From the NCBI GenBank assembly GCA_903859705.1, contig CAIONQ010000175.1, positions 1 to 46,928 on the forward strand: a DNA stretch of 46,928 nt, given 5' to 3'. Source of the stretch: an uncultured Chthonomonas sp. (GTDB lineage: Bacteria > Armatimonadota > Chthonomonadetes > Chthonomonadales > Chthonomonadaceae). Under the pieces are notes generated by a model. It had not been told where the DNA came from and searched no databases. It saw only the letters and a list, made by a program, of their open reading frames with translations. Shown in pieces: positions 35,673 to 44,670 of the stretch. How positions within the stretch are numbered: position 1 is the stretch's first letter; every line of letters begins with the position of its first letter. A program made the position numbers and the translations under genes.

Positions 35673-37193
35673 ATGACTGTGACCGCTGCCACAACTGCAG
35701 GAACCGTACCCATGCTGGAAATGCGCAATATCAGCAAACGGTATCCGGGCGTGCGCGCTCTGGACAATGTTTCGCTCTCGGTAGGCAAGGCCGAAATCCA
35801 CGCCCTGCTGGGTGAAAACGGAGCGGGTAAGTCGACCATGATGAAGATCCTGGCTGGCGCACAGTCTGGTGATGAAGGCGAAATCCTGATCGATGGCTCC
35901 ACGGTTACAATCGATAGCCCGCAGAAGGCTATGGATCTTGGCATCTCTATCATCTATCAGGAATTTAACCTGGTGCCGTACCTCAGTGCCGGGGAAAACA
36001 TATTTTTAGGCCGCGAACCACGCGCCAAAGTTCCCGGTTTTGTAGATTTCAAAACGCTCTATTCGGTTTCACAACAGGTTATTGATAAGCTCGGCGTCAA
36101 GATGGATGCCCGCGCACCTGTTAACACGCTCTCCATTGCGCAGCAGCAGATGGTGGAAATTGCTAAAGCCACCAGCAAAAGCTCCAAGATCATCGTGATG
36201 GATGAGCCCAGCGCCACACTTACAGATCACGAACTGAAGGCGCTATTTGCGCTCATGCGTCAGCTAAAGGCAGAAGGCGTTAGCATCGTTTATATCTCCC
36301 ATAGGCTGGAAGAAGTTTTTGAAGTCTGCGATAGAGCCACCATCATGCGTGATGGCCACTGGGTTGCTACCAAAGATGTAAAAGACCTCACCCGCGATGA
36401 GATTATTAAGCTCATGGTTGGCCGCGAGCTTAAAGATGCTATCCCAAAGGTCGCCGCAGATCAGGGATCAGTAGCTCTAAAGGTGACTGGCCTCAACAGA
36501 ACGGGTGTACTGCACGATATTAATTTTGAAGTGCGCAAGGGCGAAGTACTCGGCATCGCCGGGCTTGTGGGTGCCGGCCGCACCGAAACAGCGCGCGCCA
36601 TCTTTGGTGCAGATCCTATCGATAGCGGAACCATCGAGGTGAATGGAAAAGCGGTAAAAATCAACACACCGCAGGATGCCATTGCCAATGGCATTGGCCT
36701 GGTTACCGAAGATCGGAAACAGCAAGGGCTTATTCTCGGCATGGCTGTGAGAGAAAACACGACCCTTGCCAACCTGAGCGCTATCTCCAGCCTGGGCTTT
36801 ATTCGCCAAAAGGATGAAAAAGGAATCTCCGAAAAGTACCGTGGAGACCTTGCCATCAAAACCCCTAGCATAGAGCAAACGGTGCAGAACCTCTCCGGCG
36901 GAAACCAGCAGAAGGTAGTTCTGGCAAAGTGGCTGTTCACTGGCTCTAAAGTGCTTATCTTTGATGAGCCTACCCGCGGCATTGATGTGGGTGCAAAGAG
37001 CGAAATATACAAGCTTATGAATGAGCTGGCCGCTCAGGGTGTTGCCATCATTATGATCTCATCCGAACTGCCGGAGGTTATGGGGATGAGCGATCGAATC
37101 CTGGTTATGCACGAAGGGCGTATCACCGGTGAACTGAACCGCGCCGATGCCACCCAGGAAAAGATTATGCACCTGGCAACAGGTGGCGAGTAG
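35673..37193 (+). CDS. Sugar ABC transporter ATPase, two-domain (RbsA/XylG/MglA type)
   Basis: 506 residues with two fused nucleotide-binding domains. First: Walker A GENGAGKST, a degenerate signature LSIAQQQMVEIAKA, Walker B IIVMDEPSATL and ISHRLEE. Second: altered Walker A GLVGAGRTETARAIFG, canonical signature NLSGGNQQKVVLAKWL and Walker B LIFDEPTRGIDVG. That asymmetry is typical of monosaccharide (CUT2) importers. The cognate permease and sugar-binding protein genes are absent from the window: upstream is the TPR gene and downstream queD. ATG preceded by AGGAG. Confidence 0.96.
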   Translation: MTVTAATTAGTVPMLEMRNISKRYPGVRALDNVSLSVGKAEIHALLGENGAGKSTMMKILAGAQSGDEGEILIDGSTVTIDSPQKAMDLGISIIYQEFNLVPYLSAGENIFLGREPRAKVPGFVDFKTLYSVSQQVIDKLGVKMDARAPVNTLSIAQQQMVEIAKATSKSSKIIVMDEPSATLTDHELKALFALMRQLKAEGVSIVYISHRLEEVFEVCDRATIMRDGHWVATKDVKDLTRDEIIKLMVGRELKDAIPKVAADQGSVALKVTGLNRTGVLHDINFEVRKGEVLGIAGLVGAGRTETARAIFGADPIDSGTIEVNGKAVKINTPQDAIANGIGLVTEDRKQQGLILGMAVRENTTLANLSAISSLGFIRQKDEKGISEKYRGDLAIKTPSIEQTVQNLSGGNQQKVVLAKWLFTGSKVLIFDEPTRGIDVGAKSEIYKLMNELAAQGVAIIMISSELPEVMGMSDRILVMHEGRITGELNRADATQEKIMHLATGGE

Positions 37194-37230
37194 GTCGCCA
37201 ATCGCGCAGTAATCAACACTCTCACAGCGT

Positions 37231-37270
37231 GGCCATGGTTTCCTATTTCGGCAACCATGGCCGTCGCTTT
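37231..37270 (+). terminator. Terminator after the ABC ATPase gene
   Basis: 10-bp perfect stem GGCCATGGTT (37231-37240) / AACCATGGCC (37253-37262), 12-base loop, followed by GTCGCTTTT. Confidence 0.65.
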
Positions 37271-37278
37271 TCATTCAT

Positions 37279-37294
37279 CAGGGTGATCACCCTG
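37279..37294. promoter_or_regulatory. 16-bp perfect palindrome upstream of queD
   Basis: CAGGGTGATCACCCTG is a perfect palindrome 31 bases before the queD ATG and just after the preceding terminator. No T-run follows, so an operator is more likely than a second terminator. I see no preQ1 riboswitch-like pseudoknot here. Confidence 0.4.
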
Positions 37295-37325
37295 GAAACA
37301 CAACGAACGGATTTGCACACCAGGT

Positions 37326-37682
37326 ATGGAGATATTTAAAGAGTTTACGTTTGAAGCTGCTCACCGCCTGCCCGATGTACCAGAAGGGCATAAGTGTTCG
37401 CGTTTACATGGTCATTCGTTTAGGATCGGCATCCATGTGTCTGGACCCGTGGGTGAAACCACTGGCTGGGTAATGGACTATTCTGATATTCAGGCTGTGT
37501 TTAAGCCAATTCTGGATCAACTGGATCATTACTATCTCAACGATATCCCTGGCCTTGAAAACCCCACAAGCGAAAACATTGCGCGGTGGGTGTGGTCAAA
37601 GCTAAAACCATCACTGCCAGAATTGTGCCAGATTACCCTGTGGGAAACATGCACTTCTGGGTGCGCATACCGGGGAGATTAA
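37326..37682 (+). CDS. queD: 6-carboxy-5,6,7,8-tetrahydropterin synthase (QueD/PTPS family)
   Basis: 118 residues, the usual size of bacterial QueD, which makes 6-carboxytetrahydropterin for queuosine and other 7-deazapurines. Zinc ligands H13, H28 and H30 (FEAAHRL, LHGHSF), catalytic C24, D67/H68 (LDHYYLND) and E107 ([14 protein letters not shown]) are all visible, as is [11 protein letters not shown]. QueC, QueE and QueF genes are not in the window. The next gene starts 41 bases later on the same strand. Confidence 0.95.
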   Translation: MEIFKEFTFEAAHRLPDVPEGHKCSRLHGHSFRIGIHVSGPVGETTGWVMDYSDIQAVFKPILDQLDHYYLNDIPGLENPTSENIARWVWSKLKPSLPELCQITLWETCTSGCAYRGD

Positions 37683-37723
37683 CCCGCGCCTGGGCTGTGT
37701 GGCAATTATTGCGGAGTACAACT

Positions 37724-38278
37724 ATGGCAGATGCATCGCTTGATAATTGGGTAGCTTCCGTACGCACGCTGGAAGAGGCGAAAAACTTTGTGCTAACCGT
37801 AGGAGCCTGCGGCATTCTGCACGATTCAAAGGGCGGCTACTCGTTGTGGGATGCCATAGATGCCCCCGATAAACTGCCTGGCGAAAGCGGCTGGGGAGAG
37901 AAGATGGGGTATGTGTGGTCGTGGAAAAATGAGCTTCCATCAACCTACCCACATGAGATTTTTTACGGCAAACGCAAACAGGGCGCCATGCTCTGCAGCA
38001 TGGAAGCTCTGAAGGCCTTTTATAGCGAAACGTACAAGCCTCTAGAATCTCTCAGTGAAACTGCGCAGAGCCTGTACCGCATTATCGAACAGGCCCCGGT
38101 AAATAACAAAGAGCTGAAGCAGCTTGCTTTTATGGTGGGTAAAGATCAGAAGAGCGCTTATGATAAAGCCCTCTTAGAACTGCAGTTAACGTTTCAAATT
38201 GTACGGGTGAACAGCACGGAGGTGGATGGCGACACCTGGACGCCATTCACCACCCAGTACCCTGATTTTAAACCCTGA
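37724..38278 (+). CDS. AlkZ-related winged-helix protein
   Basis: 184 residues. VRTLEEAKNFVLTVGACGIL, the SLWDAI block, VWSWKNELP, IFYGKRKQGAMLCSMEALKAFY and the C-terminal QAPVNNKELKQLAFMVGKDQKSAYDKALLELQ (written in part of a longer winged-helix-like segment) match proteins commonly labelled AlkZ-related, distant relatives of the HTH_42 DNA glycosylases. Base-excision activity is not established for this branch. The ATG at 37724 has GGAG nine bases upstream; a longer frame overlapping queD is rejected. Its last base directly abuts the last base of the convergent pgm gene. Confidence 0.82.
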   Translation: MADASLDNWVASVRTLEEAKNFVLTVGACGILHDSKGGYSLWDAIDAPDKLPGESGWGEKMGYVWSWKNELPSTYPHEIFYGKRKQGAMLCSMEALKAFYSETYKPLESLSETAQSLYRIIEQAPVNNKELKQLAFMVGKDQKSAYDKALLELQLTFQIVRVNSTEVDGDTWTPFTTQYPDFKP

Positions 38279-39925
38279 TTAAACCGCCAGCGCATCACTC
38301 ACAATGGTGCGTGCCTCGTCCAGCACCTGGTCCAGGTGTTGCTCGCCCAGGAAGCTCTCTGCGTAGATCTTGTAAATATCTTCGGTGCCAGAGGGCCTTG
38401 CCGCAAACCACGCATTTTCAGTGGTTACCTTAAGCCCGCCAATCTCCTCGTTGTTGCCGGCTGCGCGGGTAAGCTTGCTGATGATCGGTTCGCCCGCCAT
38501 GGTGGAAGCTTTTACAGCCTCTGGAGATAGCTTCTTCAGAATGGCCTTCTCAGCTGGCGTGGCTGTTTGGTCTACTCGCTTGTAGGCCGGGTTACCTAGC
38601 TTCTCAGTTAAATCCAGATAGTGCTGAGCCGGGTCTTTGCCGGTTACGGCAGTAATCTCAGCAGCCAGCAGGCCAAGTATCAGTCCATCTTTATCGGTGG
38701 TCCACACGGTACCGCCCTTCTTCAGGAAGGAAGCCCCTGCGCTTTCCTCACCGCCAAACCCAAAGCTGCCATCCAGTAAGCCGGATACAAAGTACTTAAA
38801 GCCAACCGGCACTTCCACAACTTTGCGGCCAATTAGCGCGCCAACACGGTCTATAAAGCTGCTGCTCACCACCGTTTTGCCGATGGCTGCTGTTGGCGAC
38901 CACCCGGTGCGGTTCTGGAAAAGATACCAGATGGCCACCGAAAGGTAGTGGTTGGGGTTCATCAGCCCACCCGTGGGGGTTACAATGCCGTGCCTGTCTG
39001 CATCCGTATCGTTCCCGAATGCTATTCGGCAGGTATCTTTCATCCGCACCAGGTCGGCCATTGCATACGGCGATGAGCAATCCATTCGGATTTTTCCGTC
39101 ATGATCTACACACATAAACCGGAACGTCATATCTATTGATTTGTTAACGATAGTAAGGTTGATGCCGTACTTATCTGCAATTGGCTGCCAGTAAGGCAGG
39201 CCCGCGCCGCCCAGGGGATCTACGCTTATAGCGATTCCGCTCGAGCGTATCGCCTCCATGTCGAGTACGGTACCCAGGTCTGAAACATAGGGCGTAACAA
39301 AATCAAAGGCCCTCACGCAATCTGCCTTCAGCGCCGCTTCGTAAGTAACGCGCTTCACATCGGTCAGGCCGGAAGCGAGTATTGCGTTTGCCCTGTCCTG
39401 TACCACCTTTGTTACATCGGTATCTGCCGGGCCACCATTCGGAGGGTTGTACTTAAACCCACCATCTGAAGGGGGATTGTGAGATGGCGTAATTACAATT
39501 CCATCCGCAGCCGGGCCAGCCGGGTGCTCTCTATTCCAGGAGAGAATCGCATGAGAAACGGCCGGTGTGGGGGTAATTGCGTCCGAGGCTGCCATGGCTG
39601 TAAGCACGCCATTGGCGGCAAGCACCTCTATTGCAGAACGTTGTGCTGGCAGTGAAAGTGCGTGCGAATCCATACCGATATATAGGGGGCCAGCAATGCC
39701 AGCCCGCAGCCTGTGCTCTACAATCGCCTGTGTAATCGCCAGAATATGGGCTTCGTTAAAGGTGGCTGCTGTGGAGGTGCCACGGTGGCCAGAGGTACCG
39801 AAAGATACCTTTTGCTCTGGCACCGAAGGATCCGGAACAATGCTGTAGTACTGTGCTCGAAGAGAATCAATATCAATTAAAATGCTGGTGGGGGCTGGTT
39901 TGCCTGCGAGAGGGCTGATGGCCAT
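38279..39925 (-). CDS. pgm: Phosphoglucomutase, alpha-D-glucose-phosphate-specific
   Basis: Interconverts glucose 1-phosphate and glucose 6-phosphate. About 548 residues, the same size as E. coli Pgm (546). Features: FGTSGHRGT at the N-terminus, phospho-Ser loop [12 protein letters not shown] (S148 from this start), the metal loop DTDADRHGI, the sugar-binding loop GGEESAGAS and the phosphate-binding [13 protein letters not shown] near the C-terminus. The start [11 protein letters not shown] aligns with the known N-terminus and has GGAG nine bases upstream; the ATG five codons earlier has no Shine-Dalgarno. Confidence 0.97.
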   Translation of the reverse strand: MAISPLAGKPAPTSILIDIDSLRAQYYSIVPDPSVPEQKVSFGTSGHRGTSTAATFNEAHILAITQAIVEHRLRAGIAGPLYIGMDSHALSLPAQRSAIEVLAANGVLTAMAASDAITPTPAVSHAILSWNREHPAGPAADGIVITPSHNPPSDGGFKYNPPNGGPADTDVTKVVQDRANAILASGLTDVKRVTYEAALKADCVRAFDFVTPYVSDLGTVLDMEAIRSSGIAISVDPLGGAGLPYWQPIADKYGINLTIVNKSIDMTFRFMCVDHDGKIRMDCSSPYAMADLVRMKDTCRIAFGNDTDADRHGIVTPTGGLMNPNHYLSVAIWYLFQNRTGWSPTAAIGKTVVSSSFIDRVGALIGRKVVEVPVGFKYFVSGLLDGSFGFGGEESAGASFLKKGGTVWTTDKDGLILGLLAAEITAVTGKDPAQHYLDLTEKLGNPAYKRVDQTATPAEKAILKKLSPEAVKASTMAGEPIISKLTRAAGNNEEIGGLKVTTENAWFAARPSGTEDIYKIYAESFLGEQHLDQVLDEARTIVSDALAV

Positions 39926-40087
39926 TTTATTTAACTCCATGGATCTTTGTATCGTTGGCGTATAGTTGGCGGTTGATTGGCCGCCTCATTTACTAAAAGG
40001 ATACCATCCGCAAACACCCCGGAGAGAACGCATGCGGAAGCAAATAAAACTTTAACGCCATATTAATCGAATCTTAGTGCTCATCTG

Positions 40088-40116
40088 TTTACATGTATAT
40101 TCTTGTCTGCTATAAT
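40088..40116 (+). promoter_or_regulatory. Promoter of the two-domain VOC gene
   Basis: TTTACA (40088-40093), exactly 17 bases, then a perfect TATAAT (40111-40116). The leader would be about 90 bases before the ATG at 40212. The rest of the 286-base gap to pgm shows no other clear signal. Confidence 0.8.
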
Positions 40117-40211
40117 ACTGCTGAAATTGGCCACGGCGGGCCAAGCCGGTACCTACCGATAAACTGCCAACCACACTTTCTTACTTTGCATCGCGCAATC
40201 AGGAGACACCA

Positions 40212-40976
40212 ATGCGGGTTACAGAACACTCACCGGGCCACTTCTGCTGGGCAGAACTCACTACATCCGATTCCACATCGGCGAAGGCATTTTATGGCGA
40301 TATTCTGGGCTGGACATTTATCGATACCCCGATTGGCCCGGATGATGTGTACACCACCTGCCAGTACAATGGGCAAACCACGGCAGGGTTGTATGAAGAC
40401 AAGTCTGGTGCACGCCCCACTGCATGGGCAAGCTACATATGCGTGGTGGATGCGGATGCAACGGTCGCCGCTATGCGCGATGCCGGGGCAACCATACTGA
40501 GCGATGCCTTCGATGTAATGGAACTGGGGCGCATGGCCGTTGCTGCCGACCCCGCCGGGGCGGTATTCTGCCTGTGGCAGCCAAAAGCCCACATCGGTTT
40601 TGATATTCAGGACGAATCCGGTTCCTGCTGCTGGTTTGAGCTCAATACCGGCGATACAGAGAAGGCCGGAGCCTTCTATCAGCAGGTGTTTGGCTACACT
40701 GTAAAGCGCAGCACAGCGCCCATGGAGTACAGCGAATTCCAGCAGGATGGTGTTTCCCTCGCTGGCATGCTGCAGATGACCCCGGAAATGGAAGGCATAC
40801 CGCCGCACTGGCTGGTCTACTTCGCGGTTAACGATTGTGCAGTCGCTGTTGAAAAGGCAAAGGCACATGGCAGCGTGGTGCTTTATGGCCCTATGACGAT
40901 CCCGGGAGTTGGCGATATCGCCTGCCTCACGGATCTGCAGGGAGCTCCCATCGGCCTCATTGGCCCAACTAAATAA
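40212..40976 (+). CDS. Two-domain VOC-family (glyoxalase-like) protein
   Basis: 254 residues made of two tandem VOC modules: the first about 8-120 (GHFCWAELTTSDSTSAKAFYGDILGW ... PAGAVFCLWQ), the second about 128-252 (CCWFELNTGDTEKAGAFYQQVFGYTV ... LTDLQGAPIGLIGP). This matches the group often annotated as glyoxalase or hydroxylase (CFP-30B-like); the reaction is unknown. GGAG precedes the ATG, its own promoter lies upstream and a terminator follows, so it is monocistronic. Confidence 0.94.
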   Translation: MRVTEHSPGHFCWAELTTSDSTSAKAFYGDILGWTFIDTPIGPDDVYTTCQYNGQTTAGLYEDKSGARPTAWASYICVVDADATVAAMRDAGATILSDAFDVMELGRMAVAADPAGAVFCLWQPKAHIGFDIQDESGSCCWFELNTGDTEKAGAFYQQVFGYTVKRSTAPMEYSEFQQDGVSLAGMLQMTPEMEGIPPHWLVYFAVNDCAVAVEKAKAHGSVVLYGPMTIPGVGDIACLTDLQGAPIGLIGPTK

Positions 40977-40998
40977 CGGGTTTCAGTACCGTAATTAA

Positions 40999-41039
40999 CC
41001 AACGCCAGCCAGCACAAAACCCGTGCCGGCTGGCGTTGG
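40999..41039 (+). terminator. Hairpin terminator after the two-domain VOC gene
   Basis: 12-bp perfect outer stem CCAACGCCAGCC (40999-41010) / GGCTGGCGTTGG (41028-41039) that continues as an inner GCAC/GTGC stem. Only a weak T-tract follows (TAGTTTGGT). Confidence 0.75.
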
Positions 41040-41159
41040 TAGTTTGGTAAAATCGAACAGATATGACAGAATGAAGCGAAAGCAATCTGCTATTCAATTT
41101 GATGTTGTGCAATTCAGCATGCCCCCGGGAACTCATCAGCACGAATAACTGTTTATGTA

Positions 41160-41180
41160 TGTGAAGTCCTAATCTTCACA
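41160..41180. promoter_or_regulatory. Inverted repeat upstream of the DUF1223 gene
   Basis: TGTGAAG (41160-41166) and CTTCACA (41174-41180), a 7-bp inverted repeat with a 7-base centre, 36 bases before the DUF1223 start; operator-like by position and spacing only. Confidence 0.35.
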
Positions 41181-41215
41181 GAACTGTACATCCGTCAACT
41201 CAATGGGGACCTACC

Positions 41216-42040
41216 TTGAACAAAATAAAATTTAGCATCGCAACAGTCGCCTCTGGGCTGAGCGTAGCCGCCATGCTTTTCGGGCCCCACATGCAGAATG
41301 TCTCCCAAGCCGGTGCGCCGCCAGCAGGCTCAGAAATTGTGAACAGTGCGCCCGTGGTTGTCGAGCTTTTCACCTCAGAAGGCTGTTCCAGCTGCCCGCC
41401 AGCCGATGCACTCCTTGCCCGAATCAGTAAGTCATCCAGTTTTGCCGGTGCTCAGATTATCGCGATCGCGGAGCATGTTGATTATTTCAATAGCCTTGGC
41501 TGGGCAGATCCCTACTCAAAGAAGCAGTTCACCGCCCGCCAGCAAGGTTATGTAGACGCCATGCACCTGAAAGAGGTCTACACTCCGCAGATGATCGTGG
41601 ATGGGCGTACTGGGTTTCTCGGGCACAACGAGGCAGCCGCACGGGCGGCCATTGCATCCGCAGCTAAAGCACCCAAGGCCACGGTTAAGGTGCAAGTGGA
41701 TTCCCTTAAGGGCAACGCACTCACTCTCAAAGTGGATGTCGGCACCGTACCGGCAACGGATGCGGGGGAAATGGCAGACCTGCTTGTGGGAATAACGGAA
41801 GACAACCTGAGATCATCGGTTACCAGCGGGGAAAATGCAGGCAGAAAGCTGGCGCATATGCGCGTTCTACGGGGCATCAAGAATATTGGAGTAGCCGGAA
41901 AGGCAACCATTAGCGAAACTGCAAATGTCACGCTTCAAGAAGCCTGGAAAAAAGGCGATCTGTACGCAATCGTCCTTGTTCAGGGGCACGATTCCGGGCA
42001 TATCTACGGGGCCGCCCAGTTAGAAATCCAGAAGAAATAA
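41216..42040 (+). CDS. DUF1223 thioredoxin-like exported protein
   Basis: 274 residues. A signal peptide (about 1-33) precedes the DUF1223 core: VVVELFTSEGCSSCPPADALL with a CxxC thioredoxin-type site, EHVDYFNSLGWADPYS, FTARQQGYVDAM and VYTPQMIVDGRTGFLGH. The thioredoxin-like fold suggests extracytoplasmic thiol chemistry, but the family has no settled function. The start is a TTG with GGGGA about six bases upstream; the next in-frame ATG would cut into the signal peptide. Confidence 0.92.
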   Translation: MNKIKFSIATVASGLSVAAMLFGPHMQNVSQAGAPPAGSEIVNSAPVVVELFTSEGCSSCPPADALLARISKSSSFAGAQIIAIAEHVDYFNSLGWADPYSKKQFTARQQGYVDAMHLKEVYTPQMIVDGRTGFLGHNEAAARAAIASAAKAPKATVKVQVDSLKGNALTLKVDVGTVPATDAGEMADLLVGITEDNLRSSVTSGENAGRKLAHMRVLRGIKNIGVAGKATISETANVTLQEAWKKGDLYAIVLVQGHDSGHIYGAAQLEIQKK

Positions 42041-42161
42041 AAGCGTTTCTCATTGTGACAGCGCCTGGTTGATCCATTAAATCTCCAGGGGGGCTAAGTG
42101 TTTTTGGATGGGGTGGATGCGTTTTATATACGATTACTGCGCGCCTGCCGGATGGACGGCT

Positions 42162-42186
42162 CCCTCCCTCCCTTGCCCCCTCCCCC
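42162..42186 (-). other. G-quadruplex-type tract (G-runs on the minus strand)
   Basis: The plus strand has C-runs of 3, 3, 3, 5 and 5 at 42162-42186 separated by 1-3 bases, so the minus strand has five G-runs with very short loops. It lies in the 224-base gap before the transglutaminase-esterase gene, inside a longer pyrimidine-rich stretch. Confidence 0.7.
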
Positions 42187-42264
42187 TTTCTCACTTCCTC
42201 ACAAACAGGGTACTATTCGTTGTTCCATCGCCGTAAGTGTACGCTCGATGTTCTGGGAGTATCC

Positions 42265-44670
42265 ATGAAGTTCAAACCTGCCATCTCCGTCTTTGCAAGC
42301 CTGCTTAGCACAGCAGCCGTTGTAGCTCCTTTTGTTAGCTGCGTTCAGGCACCCACAGCCGCGCTGGCGCAGCAGCGGATACCCTCCGCACACTGGTGGT
42401 CGCCCGCAGTAGAAAGCGCACTTGCCAGAGCTGGAAGCAACCGGATCGAGCTTGTGAAGGCCCTGCGTACGGCTCCGATTACTCAGCGGGATGGAATTCA
42501 GTTTTTAATAGAGAACATGCCAGATCAGGATTTGAAATCGCTCTCGGCCGCCTACCTTCTGGATAACACCGCTATCGCCTACCAGGCCATGGAGAAAGCG
42601 CCCTGGCGAGATAGCATCTCAAAAACGCTGTTTCTTAACGACATTTTGCCCTACTCCTGCCTCAATGAAAAGCGAGATGAGTCTCGCAAGTTCTTGAAAG
42701 ATCGCGCGGCAGCCATTGTTGCCAACAGCAAAACTCCCGGCGAAGCGGCACAAAAGATCAATCAGCAGCTATTTGGTCAGCTCAAAGCCAGATACTCCAC
42801 CGAGCGCAAAAAACCCGATCAGAGCCCAATCGAAACCGCCGAAAGCGGAAAGGCAACCTGCTCCGGGCTCAGTATTCTGCTGGTGGCGGCCTGCCGCGCA
42901 GTGGGTGTGCCCGCCCGTGTTGCGGGAACACCCATGTGGACAAACATGCGGGGCAACCACACCTGGGTAGAGGTTTGGGATAACGGGTGGCACTTTGTGG
43001 GTGCCGCTGAGCCAGATCCAAATGGCCTGGACCGCGGCTGGTTTACCGGTGATGCCTCTAAGGCGAAGCGGGATGTGGCAGAGCATGCCATTTATGCCTC
43101 CAGTTTTCGCAAAACTCCTGTGCCGTTCCCACTGGTGTGGGCCCCCGATATACGGTGGGTTTATGCAGAAAATGTAACCGACAGGTACACGCCCATTACC
43201 GCACCGGCAGATTCAGGCAAGAGCCGCATTGAAGTAAAGGTGCTCACCGCAGATGGGCATCGGGCTGCCGTGCCGGTAACGCTAAAAGCCAGTGGCGAAC
43301 CCGCCAAAACCGGTACCAGCAAGGGCGATACCGCCGACATGAACGATTTTCTTGCATTTGAGGTCTACCGCACCTGCCCGCCAAGAAAGTACGTTGTGGA
43401 AGCAACACTTCATGGCCGAGTAATCTCCAACACGGTGATGGCAGGTGCCGAGGCAGCACAGCTGATTACCCTGCAAGAACCCGCACCCGCAGAGCGCAGC
43501 CTCTCTTCACTGCTTTCCGATAGGTTCGGCACCGATGCTCAAAAGCGTACCGCGGCCGCCAGCAGGCTCAGGGCGATTCATAGTGTGGATGCGGAAACCC
43601 GCAAAGCGGTGTGGGATGCGTACGCAGCCAGTGCCACGCATGAGCCTCTGAGGCAGGAGTTCGCAGAAAAGAAGGTAGTAACGGCAGATCGTACAAGCCC
43701 TTACCTCTGGAGATATGTCGGCACACGTTCTCAGGATGGTTGGGGGCTGGTTATCGCCATGCATGGCGGTGGCGGTGCACCAAAGCAGGTAAACGATAAC
43801 GAGTGGAACTACATGTACTCCACCTACTATCGCGAGCATCCTGAGGCCGGTGGGTACGTATATCTGGCACTGCGTGCACCCAACGATGCCTGGAACGGCT
43901 TTTACGACGATCCTATTTCGCCTCTGGTAGAGCGCCTTATCAAGCAGTTTGTTCTGTTTGGCGGTGTAAATCCAGATCGCGTGTATGTTATGGGCGCATC
44001 GCATGGGGGCTACGGCGCGTATGTTATCGGCCCCAAAATACCTTACCGCTTTGCAGCCATTCACGCGGCGGCGGCGGCGGCCTCCGATGGGGTAACCATG
44101 GGTGAAAACCTGAGGAATGTGCGCTTTACATCTATGGTTGGAGAACGAGATACGGCCTATGGCCGCATAGAACGTGGCCGGGCATTTGAGAAGCGCGTGG
44201 CCGATTGGAAGAAGCAGTACGGAGGCTTTGATACCGAGTTCATCTTCCCAGCTGGCGTGGGTCACCTTGTGCCAGATCATGATTGGCTGGCTACAATGCT
44301 CAAATATCGGCGTACATCGCGCCCAGATCATGTGGTGTGGGTGCAATCGGATAACGTACTGCACCGCTCCTACTGGCTGGAAGCGCTTGCACCCACCAAC
44401 GGCGGTAAAATGGAAGCCACGGTTTCTCATTCGCAGGGGGATTCGGGCACCACAATTACCATCGCGGCCGAGAAACAGAATGGAGCAGCACTCTGGCTGG
44501 ACCCTTCCTTTGTAGATTTCAAGAAGCCTGTTACGATAGTTTATAACGGGAATAAGAGCCAGGTACGCGTAACCCCGGATCTCGAAACCTATTGCTCCGG
44601 GTTGGAACAAACGGCAGACCCTGCGCTTGCAGCTCCCTGCCGCATCCTGCTTTCGGAGCCTGCTAAATGA
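42265..44670 (+). CDS. Transglutaminase-like / esterase fusion, exported
   Basis: 801 residues. A signal-peptide-like start (MKFKPAISVFASLLSTAAVV) is followed by a transglutaminase-like domain with C199 (GKATCSGLSILLVAACRAVGVPAR), H232 (GNHTWVEVW) and an acidic residue in GAAEPDP. A linker and beta segment (about 315-410) lead to a C-terminal alpha/beta-hydrolase of PHB-depolymerase/feruloyl-esterase style: MHGGGGAPKQ oxyanion region, nucleophile S579 in GASHGGYG and H667 in GVGHLVPDH. The ATG at 42265 has GGGAG five bases upstream; the earlier frame start is rejected. Its stop overlaps the start of the GH5 gene by four bases. The joint role with GH5 is probably extracellular polymer breakdown. 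Confidence 0.9.
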   Translation: MKFKPAISVFASLLSTAAVVAPFVSCVQAPTAALAQQRIPSAHWWSPAVESALARAGSNRIELVKALRTAPITQRDGIQFLIENMPDQDLKSLSAAYLLDNTAIAYQAMEKAPWRDSISKTLFLNDILPYSCLNEKRDESRKFLKDRAAAIVANSKTPGEAAQKINQQLFGQLKARYSTERKKPDQSPIETAESGKATCSGLSILLVAACRAVGVPARVAGTPMWTNMRGNHTWVEVWDNGWHFVGAAEPDPNGLDRGWFTGDASKAKRDVAEHAIYASSFRKTPVPFPLVWAPDIRWVYAENVTDRYTPITAPADSGKSRIEVKVLTADGHRAAVPVTLKASGEPAKTGTSKGDTADMNDFLAFEVYRTCPPRKYVVEATLHGRVISNTVMAGAEAAQLITLQEPAPAERSLSSLLSDRFGTDAQKRTAAASRLRAIHSVDAETRKAVWDAYAASATHEPLRQEFAEKKVVTADRTSPYLWRYVGTRSQDGWGLVIAMHGGGGAPKQVNDNEWNYMYSTYYREHPEAGGYVYLALRAPNDAWNGFYDDPISPLVERLIKQFVLFGGVNPDRVYVMGASHGGYGAYVIGPKIPYRFAAIHAAAAAASDGVTMGENLRNVRFTSMVGERDTAYGRIERGRAFEKRVADWKKQYGGFDTEFIFPAGVGHLVPDHDWLATMLKYRRTSRPDHVVWVQSDNVLHRSYWLEALAPTNGGKMEATVSHSQGDSGTTITIAAEKQNGAALWLDPSFVDFKKPVTIVYNGNKSQVRVTPDLETYCSGLEQTADPALAAPCRILLSEPAK

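Noticed and set aside
37194-37325. preQ1 riboswitch upstream of queD
   Set aside because: The region holds a terminator hairpin and a palindrome, but I could not find the short stem plus A-rich tail pseudoknot of preQ1 aptamers.
43507-44610. 367-residue open frame antisense to the transglutaminase-esterase gene
   Set aside because: No domain or signal, and the opposite strand encodes clear catalytic motifs over the same bases.
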